A program made the translations under genes and the position numbers. From contig JALIRH010000007.1 of assembly GCA_023055505.1 (NCBI GenBank), positions 28,935,720 through 28,999,719 of the forward strand: 64,000 bases of DNA. Direction: 5' to 3'. A model generated the notes under the pieces. That model was not told the DNA's origin, made no database searches, and was given only the letters and a program-made list of their open reading frames with translations. Position 1 is the first letter of the stretch, and the number at the start of each line of letters is the position of its first letter. Shown piece after piece: positions 37,101 through 48,440 of this stretch. This stretch comes from Callipepla californica brunnescens. Taxonomy: Eukaryota; Chordata; Aves; Galliformes; Odontophoridae.

Positions 37101-40100
37101 TTTCTAATCTTGTGCCACAAAAAGAGCATGTTGGTTTCCTTCATGAGCTGCTTTTGACTAAATAAAACAGGCAAAAGAGCTGGACAGTATTCTGCTGCAT
37201 TACGTGTGTCAGAGTGACTCCAGGAGGCAACAGGCAGCTGTCAGAACCAGTATAAGGGAGGGGAACAGACCACACATCCAGAACAGTACAACAAGCAATT
37301 ACCTCCAGAGTAATAGAAGGATGTTAGGTATATAATGCTCCCTAACTGGTCTTGGAAGTAACTGTGGAGGCTATGATGGACTCTACCTCTAAAAATGTTA
37401 AGACTACATCCTCATAAAAGAGATAAACTTCAATACAAAATAGAATAAATTCTAGGAAGTACAATATAAACAGTTCTCTTACATAAGAGGTCAGACCAGA
37501 TGACACTCCTTTAAGAATTTATCAACACAAATTTCAAGTACTACTTAAAAAAACTGTATGCAGCACAAACCTCTGCAAAATTCAAATAAACTTAAAAGCA
37601 GGAAAGCCATGACTGCTAATGCACTTTATGTGCTATTATCACTCATAAAATACTGTATCTCAGCAGCTCAGCAATAATGTCAGACAAGGAAGGGAGGCCT
37701 AGCTGCACATAAGTGCTCTTCAACTACGTTTTGATAATTTCTCTGAACGTTCACACTGTTCACAATCTCTCAGAAGGCAGAGAAGAGGATATTTCAATAT
37801 GTGTGATGTTAAATACTTTGTCTGCAAATGAAGCTATGACCAAGTACTTACTGAAATAAAGATGTTAAGCAGATTTTCCAGTGTTGGGAGCTGTGGAATC
37901 AGTTTCTGTACCACTTTGCTAAATGCTTCAAATATAGAATGATCATATATGCTTGTCAAATAAAAGCTGGAAAAAAAAAAAAGTCACCAGATTTTTCTTT
38001 TAGTTACATACTGTGAACATGATGTACCTTTCATGAGTGAAATGAAATATTGTCAAACGGCAAGTGCCTACAATTATGCAATTACCCCTTGTGATCAAAA
38101 GTCACACGTTATGACTGAAGCATAGGACTTCATACAGAAACAAAATCCTCACGACTATACCTCCCACAGCAGTGCATACCTCTATACAGAAACCAAACAA
38201 AAACAAAACTCCTAGACAATGCTAATGAGCACTTGATGTAAGACTTCGTGATGTAATTCCCCTTTACGATGTAATCTTAGGAAAATAAGTTTTCAAATTG
38301 CAGAAGAGGAACATCACTGAACACATCCATTGTGACTTAACTTTTTGAAAGCTGTGGACCCATTTAACAATGCACAACAAAGTCAAGTTTTGAAGAGCTC
38401 TAAAGTGTTGTCAGGTTCCTGAAATGGGTCTCTTTCTATACATCTGTTTGTATTTGGCTATATGCACTAAGCGTGGTATGAAAACTTGATGTCCCCCTGT
38501 TTTTTAGTCTACAGAAGTTCATTGTTTTTAATTATTTGCTACAATAATTCACCTTATCATCAGACATAAGGCCAAGAGAGAGCACCTGTCTTCCCTAGCA
38601 GCTCTGAGGAGATTGCAGCAATGAGAACTAGTGGCTGGGAGACGACTGTGAGGCAAGGAGCAGTTTCAGAGAAGACAAAAGTGATGCTGACAGCATGTAC
38701 ACTCTACAGGTTGCTGCTGCTCATACTTCTAACTTCAAGACAGAGACAGCAGCAAAATCTGGTGGGATTCTGGCATATCTGCTGTCTGTTTTTAAGCATT
38801 TCCACTCCTTATCCTGCTCTTCAAGACAACACTTGGAAATAACTGCATTTGACCTGACCCAAACAAATTATCCGTGACTAACCTTTTCCTTCATATGTCA
38901 GAATCTTTTTGCTTGCTATTTCAAGAGAACAGAAAATATTAACTTGTTAAATAAACAGCTCCTCTCCGACTTACAATTTTTTGTACGGCAGCTTTTCTCA
39001 CCTGAGATGAATTTTCTCCAATCCAGCATCTGCAAGGTCATCATTTGCCCTCTGGTGAATATCTCTTTGTGTTTCAATCTTGTGATCGTCGGATAAGCCA
39101 TCCACTTTATGGATAAAGATTTCAAAGTTGATGTCTGGATTCACTTTATATGCTCTGGTCACAGTAAGATGCAGCCGAGCTAATGCTTCCATATAATCAT
39201 CCTAATGAAGTAAAATAAAAACTGCAGGAAAGATCTGTAAAACATCTACAATTTTACAATAATTACTTTTAAATAATGCTACAGCTCAGTAGCAGCTCAG
39301 GTTCTTTATTTCTTATGATAGAAGACTGAGCTTGTACCGAGCACGTGCACTGATCTTAAGCTGTCAGCACTTGGAGTCTGAACAAAGAACATTGAGATGC
39401 TAAAGCAGTTAACTGTTTTAAACATCTTGCAAGGGGAAATTAAAAAAAGCCAGGCAGCTCTTCAGGATTTAATGACCTCCTGTAACTGTACGTTTGTAAC
39501 CATAAGTTATTTATTTGCTCTGAAGAATCTATGTTCTCTAATCCATCTTCATCTTGCTAAAAAAAAAAAAAAAGGTAGCTTAAATGCACCTCCTCCACGC
39601 ACATTATTTTTTATTTTATTTTTTACCTGAGAGTCAATAACAAATATTAGTGCTCCAGTGCCTCTGAAAATCATCTCATAGTCAAACGTAGGGTCAAAGA
39701 AGTCAATCTGCCCAGGAAAATCCCATATCTGAAAGTTGACAAAGGAGCTGTTGGATACGTCTTCTCTGCAGATCTTGTTTGTGCTCTCCAAGAAGAGGGT
39801 CTCATTTGGTGACATTTTGTGAAAGACAACTTTCTGAATGGAAGATTTCCCACTTCTTCTCAAACCCATGAGCAGGATTCGCGGTTTAACTTCAGTACTG
39901 AAGGGATCATTGAAATCCAAAACTGAATAAAATCATATAAGAAGAAGAGTAACATACTATAGCAACATGATTAATAAGTAACTGACAGATAACATGCATC
40001 TGACATTTATTTTCATGACACTTTGAGTTGGATTTACGCAAATATTACCAATTTTTAAACCGAGGGAAGTTCTGCAGACATTTTAGCCTGAACTCTGTGC

Positions 40101-43100
40101 CTTGGTAGACTAAAGAAACCTACTTCTCACCACTAACAGAAACTGCAGACACTATGCGTAGTTTGTATGTGAAAATTATTTTATCCCATGGCAATCCTAA
40201 GATGCCTAATTTTTTTATAACACAATAAAACATTGTAACTAAACAAAAAATGGTATCCAGTAACAAATACCTCTGCTAACCAATTGCTACACCATGCTGC
40301 TAGAAGCAAGAAGTGAGTTTGCATTAGTTACATTTGGGTGACACTGTGAAGCTATACAAAGCCTTCCTTCCTTCCTTCCTCTAAGCAAGGGAATCACACA
40401 TCCCAGGAGCTATATAGGATGAAGGCAACTCATCAGGCACACAGCTCCTCTTGTTGAGAATTAAAAGCACAAAACTGAGCTCATGTAGAGGCCTTTTCTA
40501 AGGTCATTATGATTTCACCTGCTGTTAAATAATGTGTGTTACAATCTATACGCAGTTGTTATCCAGTAGTTAAGATTACAGGACATCCCTTGCCTATCTG
40601 CAAAACACAGGACTGAAAACACAGAGATTCAGTTGCGTTACCCACTGTAATTTGAAACTCGTGCAACTAAAACTTAACATTTTTCAGGGATGATGCATTT
40701 ATGGTAGCATAAAGGAACTTAGAGGGATAAACTACATTGATAGATTCATATGGATATGAACGTACAGCCTTTCACACCTGAGATCACCCCCACTGCAGTG
40801 TTAGGTATGTAATTAAAATAGCTACGACAGTCTAAATTCTTACTAAAACATCGTAGGTCTGTAAGTTTGAAATGTCCTGTGGAGCCGAGCTGAACCTACT
40901 GCTGCAGACAGTGAAAAAGAAGTTTTAAAATAATTCCAGGATATCCTGTTTGCAGGACAAACATAAGTGACACAAAATATTGAGCTGTCAATGCTGTATC
41001 TCCAGAATAAAGCTCTCAGCTCACAGCAGTCAGGTTTAAAACACAGATCAGACAACAGGCTGAGCACATGAGATGTCAGGCGGGCTTTCTTCTATCTACT
41101 TAAGATAGAAGAAAAATACTACCTAGTGTTGTGGTTGATGCCCTGACCCTGGAGACTGTGAAGGCGAGGCTGGATAAGGCACTGGGCAACCTGATCTAGC
41201 TGTGGTGTCCCTCCCTGTTTGTTGCAGAAGAGTAGGACTAATGAACCTCAGAGGTCCCTTCCAACTCTAAGGGTTCTATTATTGAGTGACTCTACTGCCT
41301 AACAGAGTGCCCGACATAATTCAGGGCAGAGGGAAATTGCATTCTGTCCTCGTTTTCTCCTAAGGTGAATTTGGGAATTTAGGAAAGCAGCTCACATTTG
41401 TCCATGTCCATAGGCCTTCCTGCATGTGCCCTACATATTTTGAAATGATTTACTATAAAAGCACCAAAATCCAGAATAAGAAACCTGAGCACCAGCAATT
41501 CAAGCCTGTCAACTTATCATATGGCCCTGGTGGCCTCTTTACTTAGGGGCACACTTTGTACACACAAGTAGTGATCAGATCTGTTTTCATATGCTGTTCA
41601 AGTCTCACTCACAACTTCCAGAAACACAAGCACAGGATGTGCCACCAAGCACATACGGAACCTTCTGTGTCCATTCATGTCTCCTGAACATCACGTATCC
41701 AGGGCCAGAGGCTTCCCAGGGCCAGTGTAAGATACCCCCTTGGCACCACCTGCTGGTTCACCAGTACTAATGCCTCTCCCCACGAGCCCCAAGTACCACA
41801 GTGAGTGACAGAGGGGAGAAAACAGCTGATCTTTGAGATCCTGTGCATTTGGACAGGACTTGGCAGCTGTTTCCACACGCTGTGCTTTGTCAGGCCTCAC
41901 CTACAGAACACTGCCAGGCTGGAGCAGCACGCAGATGAAACCCTTCGAGCAAAATAGCAGGCTGCTGGGGACTGTAAGGTGCTCGTCCTTCTAATGCAGC
42001 AATGGACAACGGCAGCTGATCCACAGGCAGCAGTATTTAGGAAGTAATTAACTGCAGCCAACAAACTGCTCTACCCTTCCTGTCAACATGAGCAGTAATA
42101 TCGGTCTGTGACTGCATGAAATATGTGCCTACGATACCTCAAACCAAGAGAGGAGTAATAAGCCTCTGCTCTAGGACAATGTGACAGCATTCATTACATT
42201 CTGCAGGGTGCAGTCTTGTCAACGAGGCAAACCAAAGGAAAAAGATTTAACAGCTTCTTTCACTCCGCTCTCTTCTTTAATGCACAAATTCTCTACAGCT
42301 GTCAAAAATACAGCCAATGTTTTATTAATGTTCATACATCCATACATCCTGGAATTTACATCTTGACCACCTGAAGGGAAAATAATTTAGTCAAAACTTC
42401 GCAAGAACTAGCTTGAATAAACTATATTCAAAATGCATATAAAAAGCAGACTTTGGATTGATGCTGTCTTGCACGTTCCAAAGAACTATAAAAAATTCCA
42501 CTTTGCTCTGTACACAGCGGAACCTACAAAGTTTGGTTTGCTGTGGCTCTGTACTGTTTCCCTTTCCTCCCCCCACCGCAGTAACACCAACTTCCCTGTA
42601 TGTCTTATGACATACCCTCCAAAAAACTGATGTGACGTGCTGTGGCTGATCTGGAGCTGACCACATGCCTCAACAGCACACAGGCGTGCACCGGTCAGCC
42701 AAGTGCTGCCGCAGCACACATCCATCTGCTTGCCTGACTCTGAGAGCACTTTCACTGGAGCCTCTCCTCCGAGTGCTACCTTTCATCCTGCCTGCGTGAA
42801 CTTCATCATCTTTGAGTCTTCTTTCCTCCAAATTCTGGTGCAGGTGGTTAGCCATTCCTAAAGTTCTGAGAGGTCGTGAGATGACAAGAGGACAGGCTAG
42901 CTACATCATTCCCTTTTCCTTAAGAAACAGGCCAAAAAATCCACAGGTACCTAACAAAATACATTTAAGACAACTTGGGGTTTTACATTGTTGCTGTATT
43001 ACGCTTTCCCAGGTAGACACATTTTTATGGACTGTGATACTTAGTAGAAAGGAATCCCTTCACGTTAAAGCCATATTAAAGAACAGAGTTGGAAGTGCAA

Positions 43101-46100
43101 ACAGTTACTAGCAAGTTGAGTGAACATTGTCTCTTCTGCTAGTAGGAGTGCTACTTAGCTCTTGAAATTCTGCCAGTTCAAAGACAGGAAAATGTGAATT
43201 AATATCATCCAAAGCTGAATAGATAGCAGAGCTGCTGTAGCACTTTCCTTGGAGAGAGAGTTAGGAGATTACCTTATATGTAAGGGAATTGGATGATACA
43301 CTGCCTGCCCACATTCCTTTCCAGAGTACATGACAACTCCTTCTCTAATTTGCCATAGCAATGCCAGGAGATGTATCCTTGCAACTTCCCAGACTGGGTT
43401 ACTAAGCAAGATTATACTACGCATGAGAAACACTAAACTATTCTCTGTTCCATAATGGGAAAGATAATTTTCCATGTCACCCGATGAGACACATTTCCTG
43501 CTTCATTCACTTTTTGCATGAAGTCATAAAATGCCAGTTTCTAGCACACACCAACAGTCCTCCTTCACATTTCAGCTCCTCTAAGCAGCCACAAAGCACG
43601 CTCTGGTTAGAGGCTACAGCCTTTGAAGTATCCACAAATTAATTTTAACAAACCCCAAAGCCCTTTCACAACACAGAAGTACTCAATTCCTGACAAAATT
43701 TCTTTAACAAACAGCAGTTAGTACTTGCTTGTGGAGCGTTATAGCATTGCAACACGAAGAAGAGCCCGGCTGTGAAGAGCTGCAACTGCACGTAGCAGCC
43801 CTGCTCTGTTTCACCAGGACACAAACAATGCGAGTAATGTACAGCTAGAGTATTTAACGTATTCATGGATAGTTAACAGTTTTCGAAACCTGGCCTAAAT
43901 TCCACATCAGCTGCAGTTATTTTTCAGAAGCCTGGTTCTGTCAGTGCTCCACAGCCACGTGTGAAGGGGGTGTCAGGTTGGATGGTGTATGCTTACACCC
44001 CACCAGTAAGAAGGCTGCAGCTCTCAAACACACAAAGCGTAGCAGTTCATCTGCTCGAGCTATACCAAACCAAAAGCTGCATTTCTGTTTATTTGACTAC
44101 ACACGTTAACAATCTCCTCCAAGACTAATTTAACTGATAGAGCCCATAATGATTTTTTATTTATTTATTGGCCTACTAACACAATTATGTCATTCTTTTC
44201 TTAAGCTTTTGCCTTTTCTGCTGAGAACTACCAGTGCCATTCTTTCCACTGAAGCACCTACAAGCCCATTCAACTCCTGGCATTTCCAGCACTGCTGGGG
44301 CTGCGTGGTTCGCAGTTTGTAAGACAACAGCCTTATAAATACACCGAACATCTTCAATGCTGAAAGTGGCCTGAGCCTGGGGAGTTAATAGAAAAAGCTT
44401 ACGTGCAATCAAGAAAGCTGTTTGGCTACTGTGGCTTTATGAGCATTGCAGAAATGCCTGGTGGAGGGAAATTCTTGTGGCCAAGGACAGAACCATAAGG
44501 CCTGGCTCTACTCTAACACAAGTGCAGCACTCTACAAGGATCCAACTTCAAGCTGCTTCCTCAGGCACTCTGCAGGAGGTTTCCCTGCCTATAAATACTT
44601 TTTAAATGTATGTATCAAAACAATGAATGGGGTTTATGTGAACCAAATGTTTCAAGGTCTTTGACTATGACCCCGTGCCTAAAGTCAAAAGATGAAGTAG
44701 AGGACCAACAGCGGTCATTTCAGCTCAGGTTGGAGACAAGAAAACAGCACAGATGACCAACATGAAGTTTTGAAATATCCTGTGTGCCTACATGTACAAA
44801 TTATGCTTTTACTTTGAAGCCTGGCTTCTCCCTTCACTTTCAACAGCCACGCAAAGAAGCTGCCCTCCATTCTTTCTCTGTAGAAAAGTGGAGGCTGGGA
44901 TACTGAATTTCAGATTGTTTGCTGTACAAAAGCAGGAAGAAACAGGATAGAAACTGGGAAAAGGAAAGCCCCTTGCTCTGCGGCCAGTTTCAGATACACA
45001 AAGCTCAGATCTGAATCCCAACCCCTCTCTTTTCTCTCCAGAGACCTCGGAACCCAGCAGAAACGCAGGGGGTCTGGGCTGGTACAATAAGCCTTTGTGT
45101 TAACCCTGGAGTGGAGAGGTCTCTTCACTTGCCCGCTATTCATGATGTCGAGGTTTGTTTTCATTAAGTACAATATTCTCACGTTACTGTGAAGAAGCCA
45201 CTGCTATTTTTTAGCAATTTAATAAAGCTCCTATTGAAAAATTTCCAAATAAATTCCTCTGAGAACAGAAAACGGATTACTTCTCCGCTGTTGGTTTAGT
45301 ACTAAATAAGCGTACACTCTCTCTGCGTCAAAATGAAGGCAATTCCTCAGCAGCTTCACACAAGACGTCAGCCAGCCTTAGTTACATCTCTCACACCCCA
45401 GCGTTCTCATAGCCCCACGCCAGAGCTGAGAGCTCTGACTGCCCCTTTAATGCGGGAGTCAGCGAGCCCCCTCCCACGGCAGCTCTGAGGGAAGCCCGAC
45501 CACCACGTCGCCTTCCAGCACGCGGCCTTTTGTTCTGCTCTTATTAGAAAGCCGTTCTCATTTCACCCCGACGTCCCCAGAGCCCTCCGAGCTCCCGTGC
45601 GAGGCAGCCTCGGGAGAACGAACCCACGCCGTGAATGAGAGCAACAGGCTCCGAGCCGGCACGCCTCTCCCCGCCGATTCGGGCTGCTCCTCCCGGGACG
45701 CCTGTATCCCCCGCACCCATCCCCGCCGGCAGGGACCCGCGGGCCCCGGGCCGAGCCTGCAAACCCGGCGACTGACACCGGCAGCTGCCGGGCAGCGCGG
45801 GGCCGCCGCTGCCTTTTATAGCCGGCAGCACGGCCGGCTCCCATCTCTCCACGTGCGAGGGGACCGATCCCCCCCCCCCTCACCGCAGCGCTTCGCCCGC
45901 GTTTCTCCCCCCCTCGCAGCCTCCCGCTGCCCGCCAGCGTTCGCCCAGCCCGCGGCGGCGCCCCGCTCGCACCGCTCCCAGCGCAGCCCGTCCCGGCCCC
46001 GCCGAGGCCTGCTCCCCCGCCCCGCACCCGCACCGGCCGTCGGCGGGCGGCACTCACACGCCTCATCGCCTCCGCTCTCCGCGTCCCCGTCCGAGAACGA

Positions 46101-46202
46101 CTCGGCCCCGTCGGCGTAGCCCGCCAAGCCCACGATCTCCTCCTCCTCTTCCTCCTCCTCGTCCCCCTCCTCCTGGGGCAGCTTCCTCGGCACCTGGCTC
46201 AT
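27987..46202 (-). CDS. RRAGD: RRAGD, Ras-related GTP-binding protein D (complete coding gene)
   Basis: RagD pairs with RagA or RagB at the lysosome and, when GDP-bound, recruits mTORC1 in response to amino acids. It also presents TFEB/MITF factors to mTORC1. Seven coding exons (46058-46202, 39627-39922, 39002-39201, 37852-37966, 32658-32800, 30042-30190, 27987-28138) total 1200 nt and give 399 residues; human RRAGD has 400. Order: acidic N-terminal tail (1-48), G domain with P-loop GLRRSGKSS at 68-76, DFPGQ at 116-120, HKVD at 178-181, then a roadblock C-terminal domain. The long acidic tail and the C-terminus PNGTPRMPL favour RRAGD over its paralogue RRAGC. All junctions are GT-AG and in phase. 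No broken motif is seen. Confidence 0.98.
28139..30041 (-). other. RRAGD: RRAGD intron 6
   Basis: 1.9 kb between exons 6 and 7; AT-rich, no repeat or RNA gene recognised. Confidence 0.92.
30042..30190 (-). CDS. RRAGD: RRAGD coding exon 6
   Basis: 149 nt, acceptor gccttccag, donor AAAG|gtattt. Encodes residues 300-350: [20 protein letters not shown], then [20 protein letters not shown] and [12 protein letters not shown] few conservative changes from the human protein, such as Met for Thr in DKESMA. Confidence 0.97.
30191..32657 (-). other. RRAGD: RRAGD intron 5
   Basis: 2.5 kb, about a third of it a CR1 copy in antisense to the gene (31340-32140). A short AAAT tetramer run lies near 32404. 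Confidence 0.92.
31340..32140 (+). mobile_element. CR1 LINE 3' fragment, about 0.8 kb
   Basis: The longest CR1 copy here. Sense text includes gccatccagagggacctgga, cacactcaagaagtgggcac, aggttgagggcaagaggata-like sequence and the end ggaactagatgatctttaag, ctccaacctaagccattcta. Several short open frames at this site are remains of the element. Confidence 0.93.
32658..32800 (-). CDS. RRAGD: RRAGD coding exon 5
   Basis: 143 nt, acceptor ttcaatag, donor TATGG|gtaagt. Encodes residues 253-300: [20 protein letters not shown], then [19 protein letters not shown], then SCIYG. Part of the roadblock domain. Human has Ile where this has Val in KIYVAT. Confidence 0.97.
32801..37851 (-). other. RRAGD: RRAGD intron 4
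   Basis: 5.05 kb. Contains an old CR1 copy near 34240-34680 and simple AAAC repeats near 33602. No exon-like sequence recognised. Confidence 0.92.
34240..34680 (+). mobile_element. Ancient, degraded CR1 copy
   Basis: Weak but ordered matches to CR1 sense: agctgaagtacataatatac region, gggcaaggggcaaaagacat, ccttggagatacacaaagct, then agctgacctctaaaggtcct. Much more diverged than the other copies, so an old insertion. Edges approximate. Confidence 0.62.
37852..37966 (-). CDS. RRAGD: RRAGD coding exon 4
   Basis: 115 nt, acceptor after a long polypyrimidine tract (tttttccag), donor TTTCA|gtaagt. Encodes residues 214-252: [20 protein letters not shown], then [13 protein letters not shown]. End of the G domain and start of the C-terminal domain. 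Confidence 0.97.
37967..39001 (-). other. RRAGD: RRAGD intron 3
   Basis: 1.03 kb between exons 3 and 4; nothing recognised beyond the long A/T polypyrimidine tract at the exon 4 acceptor. Confidence 0.93.
39002..39201 (-). CDS. RRAGD: RRAGD coding exon 3
   Basis: 200 nt, acceptor cttcattag, donor CTCAG|gtgaga. Encodes residues 148-213 and two bases of Ser214: [20 protein letters not shown], then [20 protein letters not shown], then [15 protein letters not shown] serves as the G4 nucleotide-specificity motif. Confidence 0.98.
39202..39626 (-). other. RRAGD: RRAGD intron 2
   Basis: 425 bp, the shortest intron of the gene. It contains a run of about 14 A near 39561. No other feature. Confidence 0.94.
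39627..39922 (-). CDS. RRAGD: RRAGD coding exon 2 (P-loop and switch regions)
   Basis: 296 nt, acceptor gattttattcag, donor TCTCAG|gtaaaa. Encodes residues 49-147: [21 protein letters not shown]-loop RRSGKSS, then [13 protein letters not shown] and ALIFVIDSQ. Residues 58-147 look identical to the human protein as I recall it. Gln120 aligns with the catalytic Gln121 of human RagD. Confidence 0.98.
40366..40381. repeat. CCTT tetranucleotide microsatellite
   Basis: About four CCTT units in RRAGD intron 1. Confidence 0.85.
41125..41280 (+). mobile_element. CR1 3' fragment
   Basis: Sense terminus: gttgtggttgatgccctgac, gaggctggataaggcactgg, gcaacctgatctagctgtgg, then aggtcccttccaactctaag. Confidence 0.9.
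46058..46202 (-). CDS. RRAGD: RRAGD coding exon 1 (acidic tail)
   Basis: Encodes residues 1-48 and the first base of codon 49. It starts [10 protein letters not shown], close to human MSQVLGKPQP, then a run of acidic residues (11-22) and VGLAGYADG, matching human VGLADYGDG. Donor GCGT|gtgagt. The start has G at -3. The frame is open upstream, but MSQV is chosen by homology. Confidence 0.95.
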
Positions 46203-46361
46203 GCCGGCCGCGCTCCCCGCCGGGGCTGCGAGGGCCCCTCTGCCAGCCGGCGGCTTCAGGGGGAGCCCAGGTGCCGCGCCGCCGCCACACGGCCCCGCGC
46301 CGCCGCCGCCGCTCCCTTCCCCCGCTCGCCGCTGGGCGGAGAGCGCGGCGCCGCGACCCGC

Positions 46362-46371
46362 GTCACCTGAC
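46362..46371. promoter_or_regulatory. RRAGD: CLEAR-like E-box in RRAGD promoter
   Basis: GTCACCTGAC, one mismatch from the palindromic CLEAR consensus GTCACGTGAC, about 160 bp upstream of the RRAGD ATG. Mammalian RRAGD is an established TFEB/MITF target, which makes a CLEAR-type site here plausible. The central mismatch turns CACGTG into CACCTG, which could weaken TFEB and favour other E-box factors. Confidence 0.4.
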
Positions 46372-46560
46372 GCGCAGGCCGGGCCCCGCCGTGCCGATAC
46401 CGGCCCCGGGCTGCGCCGAGGCGCGGCGGTCTGAGGGCTGCCGCAGCGCAGAGGCCTGAAGCTGTCCGCGGGGGCAGAGCGGTTTCTGGCGGGGGAGGTG
46501 CGCGGGGCCACGGTGATGGCGGGGCGTGAGGCAGCCGCGCGCAGAAATGATCGTTTCTTC

Positions 46561-48440
46561 TTGCAGTCACGCTTCCTATGGGGATTAAAAGCTCCTCGAC
46601 TGGGATCCTGGAGCTGCTTTCGGTTTTTTGCACCGCTTACAAGCGCTGAGCCTCTGGGCATCACCCTGTGCAGCCCGACCAGAGAAAGTCACCTCTGGTA
46701 GCGGGGCTCCAGCGGCACGTTCTGCACGTGTTTCTATCCGCTGACCTCTCCCCCTTATCAAGAGGCCTTCCAGGCTGCTTCAATCCACTTGAGCTAATGG
46801 AAGAACAGCTTTTTCCATAAGGGAAAGAGAGGAGAAATCCTTCTTTTACATCCCCTGAAATGACAGATTTACCCATATGAAGATTTCAGTACATACCCTT
46901 CTTTATTCTCAAGCCATCCACCTGCTTGGAAGTTTCTCCTAGTCAGCTTAACAGCATACCAAAATGGGAAACATTTCAACATCAAGCCCGTTACAAGGAC
47001 CTGGGACTTAAATGAAGAGCAGGAAAGTACACCAGTATTGTTTCTGTCCTGACAGAAAGAGGAGGAAAGTTTCCATGCTGGTAATAAAGGCCCGTCTGTC
47101 TCACACACCGCTGATCACATCTGCACAGGAAGGGCAGCTGGCTCTAAGGCTGACCAGGGGAAGCAGGGTTTGCCCACGGGCCTGGCTGACTGTATCAGGT
47201 TTCCTTTACACAAAGGGCTATGAAAGAGCACCAGTCACAGTGAATAATTTGGAGACACTGAAATACTAAATGAAGGTGTAGAAGCTCAGGTATGACAGCA
47301 GTGATTACAGCTCAGTTCCCGCAAATGCTAAAGCCAGTGAAACTCCGCTTGACTACAACTTCAGGTTCAGAGCCCCATAAATGCCAGGCTCAACTCCAGA
47401 TAGGTTATTTTGAGTGGAGCTTGAAGCATTTCTGCCAACCCCTTGGCGATATAATCCATCCTGGGCTCTGCTTGAACTTCAGGGCTGGTTCTTCCTCTGT
47501 CCCTTTGCCACCACGTTGTTCTATCCCCTCTGCATTATCACCTTTTCATTTATTTCTTTCATTTTACTCTTTCCTTTTTTCATCTCTTTCTTCTTTCATC
47601 AGGTCATTTAACTCCAAAGCCCGTTGCACAAAGTGCAGCAGGGCCATGCCTGTATCACAGGCTGCTTGCTGGTAGGGGCAAGTGGACATGGGGTTGAGTT
47701 TTTGAATAAACACCGTGTATAGTATTACGTGATTGGACTCTTTCAGAGGGAGCTGCATTTCATGGCCATGACAAATGTTTTTTGTTTCAGGCAAGTGAGG
47801 GAATTCCTCGTGACTTTCTCTTCCCAATAGAAAACAAAACTGAAAAAGAGAATAGGAAGTTCACTCTCTGGATGAAAGAGGTTAGTAGCAATGAAAACAC
47901 AGGTGTGGTCCCGCTGTCATCCCCAAGTTCAAGGGAGCCCACCCACTCCTAGGTTTGTGGGATCATGACAGCATCTCATCCTGCTTCTTCAAGGGGGGAA
48001 AAACTCCCAACAGATTGCTTGTGGATCAATGCCAGGGAAACCTTTCTTTCTTTTTTTTTCTGCAATGTGTTAACGTCTTGTTTCTCAGTCATAACCATCA
48101 AACACAGACCAAGTTCTCCTGCAAGAATTTGCATTTGTGGAACTTACCGCACAGCTTAACTGTGACTTGTACCAATACTTCTGTTCCCAGCTCGGAATTT
48201 TACACGGTATCAAAAAAGTTCCCACAGAGAAGGTCCACACTGAACATGGGAATGAGGAACCAAAGCTGTAGTGTAAGCAATCACAGCCTGTTTATGTGCA
48301 TTTTAGCCATTACGTTGTAATTCCAGTCACACCGCCAGACTTTGGACTAGAGCAGCAATCCTGACCAAACTACAGAGCACACCACTGCCCGCACAGACAT
48401 GTGACTGAGGTGCACCAAAGGGCCCTGCAGCGAGGAGAAG
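46561..48440. other. Intergenic spacer between RRAGD and the next promoter
   Basis: 1.9 kb between two CpG islands whose genes appear to diverge. No repeat or exon recognised; a T/C-rich stretch lies near 47546-47600. Confidence 0.7.
46725..46730. promoter_or_regulatory. RRAGD: CACGTG E-box upstream of RRAGD
   Basis: Perfect palindromic E-box about 520 bp upstream of the RRAGD ATG. Its flanks do not match the full CLEAR decamer. Another CACGTG is at 45850-45855 in intron 1. Hexamers of this kind occur elsewhere in the window, so this is only a candidate. Confidence 0.3.

Larger units (their letters stand above)
39923..46057 (-). other. RRAGD: RRAGD intron 1
   Basis: 6.1 kb. Contains a CCTT microsatellite near 40366, a CR1 terminus at 41125-41280, and at its 5' end part of the CpG island. 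No open frame in it resembles a known protein. Confidence 0.92.
45420..46560. promoter_or_regulatory. RRAGD: CpG island and promoter of RRAGD
   Basis: About 1.1 kb of CpG-dense sequence covering RRAGD exon 1 and the start of intron 1, with clusters such as GCCGCCGCC. No TATA box is evident. The very long frames on both strands (minus 45816-46664, plus 45631-46119) owe their length to GC bias. Confidence 0.88.

Noticed and set aside
45544..46459. Several overlapping GC-rich open frames around RRAGD exon 1
   Set aside because: Shadows of the CpG island; only the 145 coding bases of RRAGD exon 1 have homology.
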